From contig CAIXGR010000086.1 in NCBI GenBank assembly GCA_903919075.1, forward strand, positions 1-58,749: 58,749 nt of DNA. The letters are read 5' to 3'. Positions 43,274 to 53,196 of the stretch are shown in pieces; the stretch's first letter is position 1; each line of letters starts with the position of its first letter. The position numbers were made by a program, and so were the translations under genes. The notes under the pieces were generated by a model. That model ran no database searches. It was not told where the DNA came from and saw only the letters and a program-made list of their open reading frames with translations. Source of the DNA: an uncultured Bacteroidota bacterium (GTDB lineage: Bacteria > Bacteroidota > Bacteroidia > Chitinophagales > LD1).

Positions 43274-44551
43274 TTATTCAAAATCCTTATACAACAAATA
43301 TTTTTTGCGCTTTGCTTTAAAGGCATCTAAGCCTTTTTGATATGAGGCTTTTATTTGGCTTTGGCTTTTATCGGCAACAATCATTTTTCTAATTTCATCG
43401 GTACCGGTAAGTTTATCGAAGAAATTATTTTTTAGGAAAAATTCTTTTTTGTTTTTGTATAGCCTATACATATCAATAACATATTGAAAAGAAACAGCAC
43501 CTTCCTGATGAACATTCTTATCTAAGCGCAGGTCGAAACCATAGCATTTTTGTTCTAGGAAAGGCGGATTTTTTGCACCTGGTTTACTTTGGGGAACGAA
43601 CTCATAAGCGCCATCAAACTTGGTTTCGGGTGAGCCTATTAACTGAAAGGGTGCATCGGTTCCTCTTCCTAAGCTTACGTTTGTGCCTTCAAAAAAGCAA
43701 AGCGATGGATATAACCGTACTGCCATATGATTAGGCAAATTGGGCGAAGGTTTTACCGGTAGGTTAAATTTCATTTTGTGCTCATAATGCAAACATGAAA
43801 TTACTTTGAGTGAACATTGCAAACTATCGTGCAGCCATTTTTCGCCATTTACCATTTGGGCATATTCGCCTATTGTAAGGCCGTGAACCACAGGTATAGG
43901 GTCGACACCAACAAATGATTTAAATTTTTTTTGTAGTACCGGCCCATCAACATACCAACCGTTCGGGTTAGGGCGGTCAAGCACTACTAATTGCACTTTA
44001 TTTTCGGCGCAGGCTTCCATAATATAATGCAAGGTTGAAAGGAAAGTATAGAACCGCGCGCCCACATCCTGTATATCGAAAATCACGACATCAATTCCTG
44101 CGAGGTCGGTAGCAGATGGCTTTTTCTTATCGCCATATATTGAAATTACGGGAATGCCAGTTTTAGCATCAACACTATCGCTTACATGTTCGCCGGCATC
44201 GGCAGTGCCCCGAAAACCATGTTCGGGTGAAAATATTTTTTTGATGTGGACACCGGAAGTTATTAAAGTATCAATTAAATAAGTATTGCCCACTATCGCT
44301 GTTTGATTAACTAAGAGGGCCACATTTTTATTCTTTACCAGAGGCAACAGTTGGTCTAATCGTTCTGCGCCAGTTGTTATAGCTTTGCCATCTATGGTTT
44401 TGTAGTTGTTTCCCCCCGCAGCACATGCCGGTCCGGAATTATAAAACATAGCGATTAAAAAGACTAGAACAGGGAAAAAAATAGCCTTTCTCACTCTTAG
44501 AGAATTAGATTGCAGAGGAAGTTGTTCACTCACATTTATTGTTTCCATCAT
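43274..44551 (-). CDS. DUF1343 family, NamZ-like exo-N-acetylmuramidase
   Basis: 425 residues. An N-terminal hydrophobic segment (about 22-42) is a signal peptide. The domain has VALLVNQTAIVG, KKIFSPEHGFRG and DVVIFDIQDVGARFYTFLSTLHYIMEA, the DUF1343 signature that includes the catalytic acidic pocket of NamZ. LDRPNPNGWYVDGP is also conserved. NamZ proteins remove N-acetylmuramic acid from the non-reducing ends of peptidoglycan fragments, for recycling. It is divergent from the LolC/E-type permease gene. Confidence 0.9.
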   Translation of the reverse strand: MMETINVSEQLPLQSNSLRVRKAIFFPVLVFLIAMFYNSGPACAAGGNNYKTIDGKAITTGAERLDQLLPLVKNKNVALLVNQTAIVGNTYLIDTLITSGVHIKKIFSPEHGFRGTADAGEHVSDSVDAKTGIPVISIYGDKKKPSATDLAGIDVVIFDIQDVGARFYTFLSTLHYIMEACAENKVQLVVLDRPNPNGWYVDGPVLQKKFKSFVGVDPIPVVHGLTIGEYAQMVNGEKWLHDSLQCSLKVISCLHYEHKMKFNLPVKPSPNLPNHMAVRLYPSLCFFEGTNVSLGRGTDAPFQLIGSPETKFDGAYEFVPQSKPGAKNPPFLEQKCYGFDLRLDKNVHQEGAVSFQYVIDMYRLYKNKKEFFLKNNFFDKLTGTDEIRKMIVADKSQSQIKASYQKGLDAFKAKRKKYLLYKDFE

Positions 44552-44598
44552 AAAAACTGGTAACTAATCATATTTTTGCTAAAATAGAAATCTAAACA

Positions 44599-45906
44599 TT
44601 GAATCTGGAATTATTCATAGTGAAAAAAATTGCGTTTAGCAGCCGGAAAAGTTTTTCGGCTTTCATTATTCGCATTGCCATTGCTGCGGTAACCCTAAGC
44701 CTGGCTACTATGATTATTGCTACCTCAATGGTTAATGGCTTTCAAAAAGAGATTCGCAATAAGGTGCTTAGCTTTTGGTCGCACCTTGAAATTGTTCCTT
44801 TTAGTATTTCCAAATCGTTAGAGGAAGAAGGCGTTTACCGCTACCAGGATTTTTATACTAACCCGAAATTAATACCCGAAGCGCGGCATATACAGGTTAC
44901 CGCACTTAAAGGTGGCCTTTTGAAAACCGATGATGATTTTGAAGGAATAGTGTTGAAAGGCGTGGGCGACGATTTTGAATGGAAAAATTTTATGCCCTAT
45001 TTAAAAGAAGGCAGTAAAATTGATGTGGGCACAGATAGTTCGCAAAGGCAAATTTTGATTTCGAAAATAACGGCTAACCGGCTGCAGGTTAAGGTGGGCG
45101 ATAAATTAATAGTTGCTTTTATGAGCAATACCGTTCGCAACCGGCCCTTTAGAGTAAAGGGTATTTATGAAACCGGGCTGGAAGATTTTGATGGAAAATA
45201 TGCTTTGGTAGATATTGGAACCATACAGGATTTAAACCATTGGGGGAAAGATACGGTTGGTGGTTTTGAAGTTTTTTTGAAACAAGAGCAACTTTTCAAA
45301 AGCCGCAGCCATGCTTACTTTCTAACTTTATTTGGAGGCCTGTTATCGAAAGATGCCATTGAGGAATTGCGTAAGGACCCGCTTGAAACTATTGGGGAAG
45401 ATGTTTATTCGCGCATCAATAATTCGAAATTAGATGTGCAAACTATTAAGAGCCTTAACCCCGGCATTTTTGACTGGCTGGATTTGCAGACCATGAATGA
45501 GTTGATTATTCTATCGCTAATGATAATAGTTGCTGCTATTAATATGGTAACGGCGTTACTTATTTTGATTTTAGAGCGTACAAACATGATTGGGATAATG
45601 AAAGCGCTTGGCAGCAGCAATATTTCAATCCGTAAAATTTTTATTTATTACAGTGCAGTTATAATAGGCATTGGCTTATTAATTGGAAATTTTGCCGGTA
45701 TAGGCCTGTGCCTTTTGCAGAAATACTTTCACCTCATCAAGCTACCACAGGAGTCGTACTACCTTTCGTATGCACCCATTGATATTAACTGGACCTGGAT
45801 ATGGGTGATTAATTTAGGTACGATAATGATTACTCTTTTATTATTATTGATACCTTCCTTGCTGGTTTCGAAGATTTCGCCGGTAAAGGCTATTCGTTTT
45901 GAATAA
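44599..45906 (+). CDS. LolC/LolE-type ABC permease
   Basis: 435 residues. The start is TTG at 44599 (NLELFIVKKIAFSSRK): the family begins with this sequence and no ATG occurs before the first membrane helix, so the rare start is favoured. TM1 at about 22-44, a large periplasmic domain (about 45-300), then three helices (about 305-330, 350-375 and 398-422) with the FtsX fold (VTALLILILERTNMIGIMKALGSS). It moves lipoproteins or other substrates across the inner membrane with a LolD-type ATPase; the gene at 15313-16017 is a candidate partner elsewhere in the window. Confidence 0.92.
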   Translation: MNLELFIVKKIAFSSRKSFSAFIIRIAIAAVTLSLATMIIATSMVNGFQKEIRNKVLSFWSHLEIVPFSISKSLEEEGVYRYQDFYTNPKLIPEARHIQVTALKGGLLKTDDDFEGIVLKGVGDDFEWKNFMPYLKEGSKIDVGTDSSQRQILISKITANRLQVKVGDKLIVAFMSNTVRNRPFRVKGIYETGLEDFDGKYALVDIGTIQDLNHWGKDTVGGFEVFLKQEQLFKSRSHAYFLTLFGGLLSKDAIEELRKDPLETIGEDVYSRINNSKLDVQTIKSLNPGIFDWLDLQTMNELIILSLMIIVAAINMVTALLILILERTNMIGIMKALGSSNISIRKIFIYYSAVIIGIGLLIGNFAGIGLCLLQKYFHLIKLPQESYYLSYAPIDINWTWIWVINLGTIMITLLLLLIPSLLVSKISPVKAIRFE

Positions 45907-45963
45907 TTTTTTTGTGGTAAACAATAACTGTAATATATTCGAATACACTATATTGCTTTCTCT

Positions 45964-47880
45964 ATGAACCAAACATTATCAAACAACATGAAGCAAATTA
46001 ATTCGATTGAAGAATACAATGCCCAATACAAGCAGAGCGTTCAAAACCACGATGTATTTTGGGCTGATGCCGCAGAAAGTTTTTCGTGGCGCAAAAAATG
46101 GGATACTGTTTTGGATTGGAACTTTACCGAGCCTTCGGTAAAATGGTTTAATGGCGCTGAATGCAATTTAAGTGAAAACTGTTTAGACCGCCAGCTTGCC
46201 ACCCGCGCTAACCAGGTAGCTATTGTATGGGAGCCTAACGACCCTAAAGAACAACATCGCACGCTTACTTATAAGCAACTTTATGATGAAGTGTGCCGGT
46301 TCGCAAATGTTTTAAAAAATACCGGTGCCAAACGCGGCGACCGAATTTGTATATACCTACCCATGATACCCGAAGCTGCAATAGCTATGTTAGCCTGCGC
46401 ACGTATAGGTGCTATACATACAGTGGTATTTGCAGGTTTTTCTTCAACATCGCTTGCTGACAGAATTAATGATTGCCAGTGCAATCTTTTAATAACTGCC
46501 GATGCTTTTTACCGTGGTGAAAAGAAAATTGAATTGAAAAAAATTGTTGATGAAGCCCTGCCGCAAACCACTACTATTAAAAACTGCATTGTATATAATC
46601 ATCGCAACACTGCGATTGAAATGAAACAGGGCAGGGACCTGTGGTGGAGTGATTTAATGAAAAATGCTTCGGTCGAAAACAAAGCTGAGGCAATGCTAAG
46701 CGAAGACCCTTTGTTTATACTTTATACTTCGGGCTCAACCGGTAAACCTAAAGGCATATTGCATACTACTGCCGGTTACATGGTTTATGCGGGCTATACA
46801 TTTAAAAATGTTTTCAATTATCAAAACGGTGAAGTGTTTTTCTGCACGGCTGATGTGGGCTGGGTTACAGGGCACACTTATCTTGTTTATGGCCCGCTGC
46901 TTAACGGGGCCACTACTATTATGTTTGAAGGCATACCCGTTTACCCCGACCACGGTAGGTTTTGGGATGTGGTGGATAAACATAAAGTGAATATTTTCTA
47001 CACCGCTCCTACCGCTATACGTTCGCTTGAAACTTACGGTACTGAAATATTTAAAACTAAAGACTTAAGTAGTTTACGGGTTTTGGGCACGGTAGGTGAA
47101 CCCATTAATGAAGAAGCATGGCATTGGTACGATAAAAATGCAGGCAAAGGAAAATGCCCCATTGTAGATACCTGGTGGCAAACCGAAACGGGTGGAATTC
47201 TCATCTCTCCCATTGCTACTGTAACTAAGCTTAAACCTTCTTTTGCTACATTCCCATTGCCGGGCGTACAGCCGGTGTTGATGGATGGTCAAGGCAAAGA
47301 AATAAGCGGTAATGATGTTGAAGGGAATTTGTGTATTAAATTTCCATGGCCGGGTATGGCTCGCACTATTTATGGCAACCATGAGCGTTTCAGGCAAACA
47401 TATTTTTCATCTTATCCGGGCTATTATTTTACCGGTGATGGCTGCAAAAGAGATGCTGACGGATATTATCGTATTACCGGTCGGGTAGACGACGTCATTA
47501 ATGTTTCGGGCCATAGAATTGGAACCGGTGAAATTGAAGATGCTATTGATGAACATGAATTGGTAATTGAAACTGCTGTGGTGGGCTTTCCGCATGATAT
47601 TAAAGGGCAGGGTATATATGCTTATGTAATTTGCACCGGTAAAGTTGAGAACGAAGAAAAACTGCGGACGGAAATAAAAGCCATGGTGACGGAAAAAATA
47701 GGAGCTTTTGCAAGGCCTGATAAAATACAGGTGGTAAAAGGACTACCCAAAACCAGAAGCGGAAAAATTATGCGCCGAATTTTGCGCAAAATAGCAGAAG
47801 GAGATATTTCCAATCTTGGCGATACAACTACGCTGATTGACCCAACCGTTGTTGGCCAAATAAAGGAAGGCGCTTTATAA
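45964..47880 (+). CDS. acs: Acetate-CoA ligase
   Basis: 638 residues from the first ATG; Met at 45988 (MKQINSIEEYNAQYK) fits the family's start better. The AMP-binding motif YTSGSTGKPKG, the WWQTETGG motif and the C-terminal TRSGKIMRRILRK with the acetylatable Lys are all present. It makes acetyl-CoA from acetate, ATP and CoA. The stop is immediately followed by the ATG of the RsmF-type methyltransferase (no spacer), so the two are probably coupled. Confidence 0.97.
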   Translation: MNQTLSNNMKQINSIEEYNAQYKQSVQNHDVFWADAAESFSWRKKWDTVLDWNFTEPSVKWFNGAECNLSENCLDRQLATRANQVAIVWEPNDPKEQHRTLTYKQLYDEVCRFANVLKNTGAKRGDRICIYLPMIPEAAIAMLACARIGAIHTVVFAGFSSTSLADRINDCQCNLLITADAFYRGEKKIELKKIVDEALPQTTTIKNCIVYNHRNTAIEMKQGRDLWWSDLMKNASVENKAEAMLSEDPLFILYTSGSTGKPKGILHTTAGYMVYAGYTFKNVFNYQNGEVFFCTADVGWVTGHTYLVYGPLLNGATTIMFEGIPVYPDHGRFWDVVDKHKVNIFYTAPTAIRSLETYGTEIFKTKDLSSLRVLGTVGEPINEEAWHWYDKNAGKGKCPIVDTWWQTETGGILISPIATVTKLKPSFATFPLPGVQPVLMDGQGKEISGNDVEGNLCIKFPWPGMARTIYGNHERFRQTYFSSYPGYYFTGDGCKRDADGYYRITGRVDDVINVSGHRIGTGEIEDAIDEHELVIETAVVGFPHDIKGQGIYAYVICTGKVENEEKLRTEIKAMVTEKIGAFARPDKIQVVKGLPKTRSGKIMRRILRKIAEGDISNLGDTTTLIDPTVVGQIKEGAL

Positions 47881-49233
47881 ATGAGTCTTCCAACCATATA
47901 CCCACCGGAGTTTTTGCACCGGATGGAAACATTACTGGGCGAAGAATACCCGGCTTTTATAAATAGTCTTTCTGAGTCTTCGCCTACGTCCATTCGACTA
48001 AATCCCAAAAAGAGAATTTCTAAGTTCGACGCTGAAGAAAAGGTGGTGTGGTGTAATGACGGGCATTATTTAAAAGAACGACCATCATTTACCTTCGATC
48101 CGCTGTTTCATGCCGGCACTTATTATGTGCAGGAGGCCAGTTCGATGTTTATTGAAAAAATATGGCGTCAAATAAATCCCGATAGTGTACCGGTGAAGGT
48201 TTTGGATATGTGTGCCGCACCTGGTGGTAAATCAACACACCTGCTTTCGCTGATGAGCGATGAAAGCTTGTTGGTTAGTAATGAAGTAATACCCAAACGC
48301 AATAAAATTTTATGTGAGAACATTATTAAATGGGGGAATGCCAATTGCATTATTACCCAAAATAAAACTGAAGATTTTGCCGCGCTGCAAAACTATTTCG
48401 ACATAGTTTTAATTGATGCACCATGCAGCGGTGAGGGACTTTTTAGAAAAGATAAAGATGCTATTGATGAATGGAGTGATAGAAATGTAGCTCAATGTTC
48501 GGTTCGGCAAAAAGAAATACTGGAACATGCGTTACAATGTCTTAAGCCAGATGGATTTTTAATTTATAGCACGTGTACTTATGAGCCTACTGAGAATGAT
48601 GAGAACATTGAATATGTATTGGAATTGGGAAGTAGCCAGGTACAGCTGCCTGCTGAGATAGGTGGAATAGCCAAAACAAAATACGGGTTACAGTTTTTTC
48701 CACACAAAATAAAGGGTGAGGGTTTTTATATATCTGTAGTAAGGAAAAATTCGCCGATGGGATTTGTTAGCGATAAATTGGAAATATCGAACTCAAAATC
48801 TCAGCTTCAAAATAAATTTCATCCGAGTCCTATTTTCGAACCTTTTCTTGAATCGTACGAAGATTTTGTTGAATCTAAAAGAGATAACTTAGTATTTGCG
48901 CTGCATAAAACCATTGCATCGGATTTTCTTTCACTTGAAAAGAAATTATACATCCGCAATGCCGGAATTTTTATGGGTACTATAAAGGGTAAAGATTTTC
49001 TTCCCTCCCATGACCTTGCTCTTAGTAACCATATTCGAAAAGATTTGCCATCCATTGAATTAAATTACGATGATGCAATTACTTATTTACGCTGCGAAGC
49101 ACCGAAAATAAAACCTGCTGAAAAAGGATGGCATGTGGTAAAATATCAAAACATGAATTTAGGGTGGATAAAAGCGTTAGATGGACGAATCAATAATTAC
49201 TTTCCTAAAGAATTGCGAATTTTAAAGAAATGA
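47881..49233 (+). CDS. RsmF/NOL1-NOP2-type rRNA m5C methyltransferase
   Basis: 450 residues. The SAM fold has VLDMCAAPGGKSTHLLSLM, then DAPCSGEGLFRKD with the first catalytic Cys, and YSTCTYEPTENDEN with the second. The two-Cys mechanism is that of m5C RNA methyltransferases. The C-terminal region (about 300-450) is the RsmF-like RNA-binding part, ending YFPKELRILKK. It probably methylates a 16S rRNA cytosine. Confidence 0.92.
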   Translation: MSLPTIYPPEFLHRMETLLGEEYPAFINSLSESSPTSIRLNPKKRISKFDAEEKVVWCNDGHYLKERPSFTFDPLFHAGTYYVQEASSMFIEKIWRQINPDSVPVKVLDMCAAPGGKSTHLLSLMSDESLLVSNEVIPKRNKILCENIIKWGNANCIITQNKTEDFAALQNYFDIVLIDAPCSGEGLFRKDKDAIDEWSDRNVAQCSVRQKEILEHALQCLKPDGFLIYSTCTYEPTENDENIEYVLELGSSQVQLPAEIGGIAKTKYGLQFFPHKIKGEGFYISVVRKNSPMGFVSDKLEISNSKSQLQNKFHPSPIFEPFLESYEDFVESKRDNLVFALHKTIASDFLSLEKKLYIRNAGIFMGTIKGKDFLPSHDLALSNHIRKDLPSIELNYDDAITYLRCEAPKIKPAEKGWHVVKYQNMNLGWIKALDGRINNYFPKELRILKK

Positions 49234-49239
49234 AAATTT

Positions 49240-49247
49240 TACCTTTG
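49240..49247 (+). promoter_or_regulatory. Promoter box of the TPR lipoprotein gene
   Basis: TACCTTTG is a perfect TAnnTTTG -7 box, placed in the 19-base gap after the methyltransferase stop and five bases before the ATG at 49253. A TTG lies at 49213-49215, 24 bases upstream, which is slightly long. The tight placement implies a very short leader, a common feature in this phylum. Confidence 0.45.
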
Positions 49248-49252
49248 TGCCC

Positions 49253-50329
49253 ATGAAAAAAATAAGTGCGGTAGTAGTTTTTTTAGCTTTTGTTTTGATA
49301 TGCTTCAATTCGTGTAAACAGTGCAATAAATCTACACAGGTAGTTGAAGTAAAAAAAGATTCTGCATCTAACCCGAAACTTGATGCCATAAACCTGGAAA
49401 TTAAAAAGGACTCGTTAAATTCATATTTATATTATAAGCGTGCGCAGATATACGATGCTAATAATGACTACAAAAGTGCGGCTACTGATATGTTTATTGC
49501 GTTGACTTTGGATTCTCTTCGTCCTGAATTTTTTCTTTATACAGCAGATTTATTTAAGAGAAATGGTGAGCCTAAAAGAGGGATTGCATTAATGGATAAA
49601 GCTATTGCCACAGATTCGTTGAATACTAATTATTACGTTAAGGCTGCTGAGTTGCTGTATATTGATACCACGATAAAAGGCAATTACAGGCTTGCTATGA
49701 ACTATTTAAATGCCGCCATTGACCAAAACCCGCAGAACGCTGATATTTATTTTTACAAGGGGAACGTATATAAATCTATTGGAGATACTTCGAAAGCGAT
49801 TTCTGCTTTTCAAACGGCTACGGAATTAAATCCTAAATTTTATAATGCGTTTGTGCAATTGGGTTTGTTGCTTGAAAAAAGAAAGGATAAAAACGCTGAG
49901 AAATATTTAGACAATGCCATTAAGATAAACGACAAACCCGAGGATGCTTTATATGCTAAAGCTAATTTATTGAAAGCTTCAGCACTGGCCGATGTTGATG
50001 CGCATAAAGATAAAAGTGCAATAGAAAAATTCAACTCAGCCATAGAGAATTTCAAAAAAGTGATTGAAATTAATCACCGGAATACTGAAGCGTATATGGG
50101 GGTTGGGTTTAGTTATTATCAGATGGATTCGGTTTTAGAGGCATATACCTTTTATGGATTGGCCACAAAGGTTGACCCAGCCTACGCCGGTGCTTACTTT
50201 AGCCAAGGGCTATGCGCCCAAGATTTAGGGCGAAAAAAAGAGGCACAGATGTTGTATCAAAATTGCCTAAATATAGACCCCAGCTTTAAAAGAGCTTCGG
50301 AGCATTTAAAAAAACTGCAAGCGCTGTAA
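49253..50329 (+). CDS. TPR-repeat lipoprotein
   Basis: 358 residues from MKKISAVVVF; a GTG six bases earlier is less likely. The lipobox is FNSC (Cys21). About seven TPR repeats (about 50-350) follow, with YKRAQIYDANNDYKSAATDM, then YFYKGNVYKSIGDTSKAISAF and YMGVGFSYYQMDSVLEAY. It is a periplasmic scaffold of unknown partner. It ends 15 bases before a second lipoprotein gene, which is on the same transcript. Confidence 0.85.
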   Translation: MKKISAVVVFLAFVLICFNSCKQCNKSTQVVEVKKDSASNPKLDAINLEIKKDSLNSYLYYKRAQIYDANNDYKSAATDMFIALTLDSLRPEFFLYTADLFKRNGEPKRGIALMDKAIATDSLNTNYYVKAAELLYIDTTIKGNYRLAMNYLNAAIDQNPQNADIYFYKGNVYKSIGDTSKAISAFQTATELNPKFYNAFVQLGLLLEKRKDKNAEKYLDNAIKINDKPEDALYAKANLLKASALADVDAHKDKSAIEKFNSAIENFKKVIEINHRNTEAYMGVGFSYYQMDSVLEAYTFYGLATKVDPAYAGAYFSQGLCAQDLGRKKEAQMLYQNCLNIDPSFKRASEHLKKLQAL

Positions 50330-50344
50330 AAAAATAATTGCATT

Positions 50345-50833
50345 ATGAATTTGAAAGGCATATTTATATTAAGCATAGTAATACTTATTACTGTTTGCTG
50401 CGCTAGAACAGGAAGAAGTAACAGAACAGGCCACGTTATGCCTGCCGCTATTATTTATAAAACAAAAGGCGACTATTCGAAAAATGTGGCAATAACCTTA
50501 TCGAAGGATAAATCGAAAATTGTTAGCTACCCTGCGCCGCAGGATGTTTATTACCGGGGGAAATTGGCGTATCCTACTATTTTGAAGGATGGCTTTTTGC
50601 TTGATAACCGTGGAGTAAATGCTAATAGTGTTTTTATTAAATTGACATACGAAGAATATTCGAAATTGAGCGAGGCGCCAAGTGGCGAGGAGTTGTACAA
50701 AATGATAATTGATAAAAATCCGTTTAAGGAAATTTATAATCTTGGCAACCGTAGAAGGTTTAAAGATGAAGTTGCGGAAATAAATCAATTAATTGAAGCA
50801 CATAAATTGAAGGGATTTAAAAGGCTTAAATAA
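50345..50833 (+). CDS. Conserved hypothetical lipoprotein
   Basis: 162 residues. The signal (FILSIVILITVCC) ends in two Cys, either of which could be lipidated. The mature part is basic with VAITLSKDKSKIVSYPAPQD and YPTILKDGFLLDNRG, then a helical tail. Proteins of this kind occur near TPR lipoproteins in Bacteroidota; I do not recognise the function. It precedes lgt by 63 bases. Confidence 0.7.
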   Translation: MNLKGIFILSIVILITVCCARTGRSNRTGHVMPAAIIYKTKGDYSKNVAITLSKDKSKIVSYPAPQDVYYRGKLAYPTILKDGFLLDNRGVNANSVFIKLTYEEYSKLSEAPSGEELYKMIIDKNPFKEIYNLGNRRRFKDEVAEINQLIEAHKLKGFKRLK

Positions 50834-50896
50834 TATTCCTCCAAGCCTTGTTTTTTCATCCCTAACTTTCACTAGTATTTTAGATATTTGACCTTG

Positions 50897-51715
50897 ATGC
50901 AGGATATATTACTATATATAAATTGGAACCCAATTCCGGATGCCATAACCATTGGGCACTTTTCCATTAAGTGGTATGGAATAATGTGGGGCATATCGCT
51001 TATGGTAAGTTTTTTTGTTGCTGAATATGTTTTCAAAAAAGCTAATAAAGACACTGATAAAATAACTTTAATCATTCAATACATTTTCATATTCGGATTA
51101 ATTGGTGCGAGATTAGGACATGTATTTTTTTATGGTTTCGATTACTACATGAACCACCCTTTGGAAATACCGGCTGTGTGGAAAGGAGGGCTTGCAAGCC
51201 ATGGCGGAGTAATAGGCGCTTTAGTAGGCATTTATTTTTTTTGCAGAACGGATAAGGAGTTTAGCTTTTTTTGGTTGCTAGACCATTCAGTAATAATAGT
51301 TATGTTCCTGGCATCGTTTGTTAGGTTTGGCAACTTAATGAACTCGGAGTTGTACGGAACCCGGACAAATGTTCTCTGGGCCTTTATTTTTGAGAGGGCA
51401 GATAATATTCCACGTCATCCGGTCGTTTTATATGAGAGTATTGCTTATCTCTTCATCCAATTTTTGATGCTTTACTTATTTAATAAATACAAAGAAACCA
51501 AACCGGGAATTTATCTTGTGGTTTTTCTATTACTAGTATTTGGTGTTCGGTTTATGTTAGAATTTTATAAAGAACCTGATGGAGGCTTGATTTTTGGAAT
51601 AAGCAAAACACAGGCTTTGAACCTTCCTTTTATTATAGCAGGCGCAACTTTATTTTATTTTGTGTTACGCGGAAAGCTGCAATACAAAACAACCCCACTA
51701 CCGGCAAATGGCTAA
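50897..51715 (+). CDS. lgt: Prolipoprotein diacylglyceryl transferase
   Basis: 272 residues from [12 protein letters not shown]; a TTG nine bases earlier is less likely. Seven hydrophobic segments. The family signature is seen in [14 protein letters not shown], then [14 protein letters not shown] and the catalytic pocket HPVVLYES. It transfers diacylglycerol from phosphatidylglycerol to the lipobox Cys, the first step of lipoprotein maturation. Its stop overlaps the next gene by eight bases. Confidence 0.96.
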   Translation: MQDILLYINWNPIPDAITIGHFSIKWYGIMWGISLMVSFFVAEYVFKKANKDTDKITLIIQYIFIFGLIGARLGHVFFYGFDYYMNHPLEIPAVWKGGLASHGGVIGALVGIYFFCRTDKEFSFFWLLDHSVIIVMFLASFVRFGNLMNSELYGTRTNVLWAFIFERADNIPRHPVVLYESIAYLFIQFLMLYLFNKYKETKPGIYLVVFLLLVFGVRFMLEFYKEPDGGLIFGISKTQALNLPFIIAGATLFYFVLRGKLQYKTTPLPANG

Positions 51716-52427
51716 ATATGAAAAATGGCTGGGGGCTGGCTTAGGGTGGATACTTACCGGTAGCCCATTAGGTAGCCTGTTGGGTTTTATTACCGGCAGC
51801 ATGATTGAAGGCGGCGAGCAAAACAAAGAAAAACAAATACCGGACGGAGTATCGGAATTTGAGGTTAATTTAATGGTGCTGGCCTCGCACCTAATTAAAA
51901 TTGACGGTGTGGCAAAGGACGAGGAAATTTCGTTTACCCTGAATTTTCTGAATACACATTTTAACGACCATTTTGCCGCCCAGCGGTTACAAATACTTAA
52001 TCATTGCCTTCAAAAAGAGTATGACCTGACTAATGCCTGCCACCAAATAAGAACATATACTCAACACGGAACTAAAATACAGGTAATACATTTTTTGCTT
52101 GACTTAGCCAGTTGTGATGGTGCTTTAAATGAGCGTGAAAACTATTTTGTATTTAAAATAGCCGGTTACCTGAACGTGAATGATGTTAATTTCAGAAAAA
52201 TAAAAGGGGAACATTTAGAAGTAAATATTTCGGTTTATGACACTTTGGGAGTAAGCAGGGATATGCAATTTTCAGAAATTAGAGCGGCATACCGTAAGTT
52301 AGTTTTGAAATATCACCCCGATAGAAATAAGGATATGACTGAAGAGCAAAAGAAAAACCTTGCAAGGAAATTTCAACAAATACAGGAGGCTTATGAAAAA
52401 ATTAAAAGCGAAAGAGGAGGCAAATAG
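51708..52427 (+). CDS. TerB-DnaJ (DjlA-like) co-chaperone
   Basis: 239 residues from [13 protein letters not shown] hydrophobic, glycine-rich N-terminal segment (about 8-32, [19 protein letters not shown]) is a probable membrane anchor, as in DjlA. A TerB-like helical domain (about 50-165) is followed by a C-terminal J domain (about 175-239) with the HPD motif in [10 protein letters not shown] domains stimulate the DnaK ATPase. It overlaps lgt by eight bases. A paralog without the anchor lies at 53719-54405. Confidence 0.88.
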   Translation: MAKYEKWLGAGLGWILTGSPLGSLLGFITGSMIEGGEQNKEKQIPDGVSEFEVNLMVLASHLIKIDGVAKDEEISFTLNFLNTHFNDHFAAQRLQILNHCLQKEYDLTNACHQIRTYTQHGTKIQVIHFLLDLASCDGALNERENYFVFKIAGYLNVNDVNFRKIKGEHLEVNISVYDTLGVSRDMQFSEIRAAYRKLVLKYHPDRNKDMTEEQKKNLARKFQQIQEAYEKIKSERGGK

Positions 52428-52431
52428 TTTT

Positions 52432-52890
52432 TTATAAATGAAATGTAGCCGAGGAAGTTTCAATTTTGCCGTGTGTGTAAAACTTTAAATAGCTTATTAA
52501 AGTCTTCCTGTCATTTGAAATTACAAGCCTGCCCTCTATTTTACCACCAATCCATTTCTGTAGATTTATACTGATTGAATATCCTTTAATCTTTCCTTTA
52601 ACTTTAGTTTGAGAGCCGTGAATACCTGAAATATTAACGGTAGATGAATCTTTAGCAGTTAAGGTTAAGACTTCCTCCATACAATCCTTACCGGGGCAGT
52701 TTTGGCTGCGCTTCCACAGGTGTGTAAAATCAGATACCGGAATGCGGGGATATGAATCAGCAGGCCTTTGATGGCGGACCGGTTGCACATGGGGACTAAC
52801 GCCATCAGTAGCACTATTCTGCGCACTGCTACTAAACGTACATGCAGCGAAAAATATCATAGCCATAAATTTCATGAAGGCAGTGTTCAT
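52432..52890 (-). CDS. Hypothetical secreted protein
   Basis: 152 residues. The signal peptide (FMAMIFFAACTFSSSAQ) is followed by a linker rich in His, Pro and Arg, and a small beta domain with two Cys (QNCPGKDCMEEVL), then TKVKGKIKGYSISINLQKWIGG and EGRLVISNDRKTL. I do not recognise the family; the pattern suggests a small periplasmic domain with one disulfide. It is convergent with the TerB-DnaJ gene, with four bases between them. Confidence 0.6.
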   Translation of the reverse strand: MNTAFMKFMAMIFFAACTFSSSAQNSATDGVSPHVQPVRHQRPADSYPRIPVSDFTHLWKRSQNCPGKDCMEEVLTLTAKDSSTVNISGIHGSQTKVKGKIKGYSISINLQKWIGGKIEGRLVISNDRKTLISYLKFYTHGKIETSSATFHL

Positions 52891-53117
52891 ATATAATTTT
52901 AAAGTTATTTAAAAATAAGTCGCTTTTTACAGACAAGCTGTTTATATCTTTTCAATTTCTGAATATGCAATTTTGATGAAAGAACCTATTTTCATTAATA
53001 ATAATATATTCAACCAATAACATGAAGAATTTGAGAAGATTACAAACTGGCAAAGTAAAATTAATTGAAAAGCTAATAAATTATTACAACTAACTTTTAA
53101 TACAACATTAAGTAACA

Positions 53118-53186
53118 ATGCCAATAGTGTATGTTACAGAACATAAAGCCAAACATTTTGGCCTGGGTTTCGCTAAAAAACTATAA
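53118..53186 (+). CDS. Very short ORF before the broken gene
   Basis: 22 codons starting at ATG 53118: MPIVYVTEHKAKHFGLGFAK then KL and TAA. No ribosome site is clear, and codons this few can be chance. It lies in the 306-base stretch 52891-53196, which is otherwise AT-rich with nothing else coding. It ends 10 bases before the ATG of the interrupted gene. Confidence 0.2.
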   Translation: MPIVYVTEHKAKHFGLGFAKKL

Positions 53187-53196
53187 ACTATTACTT

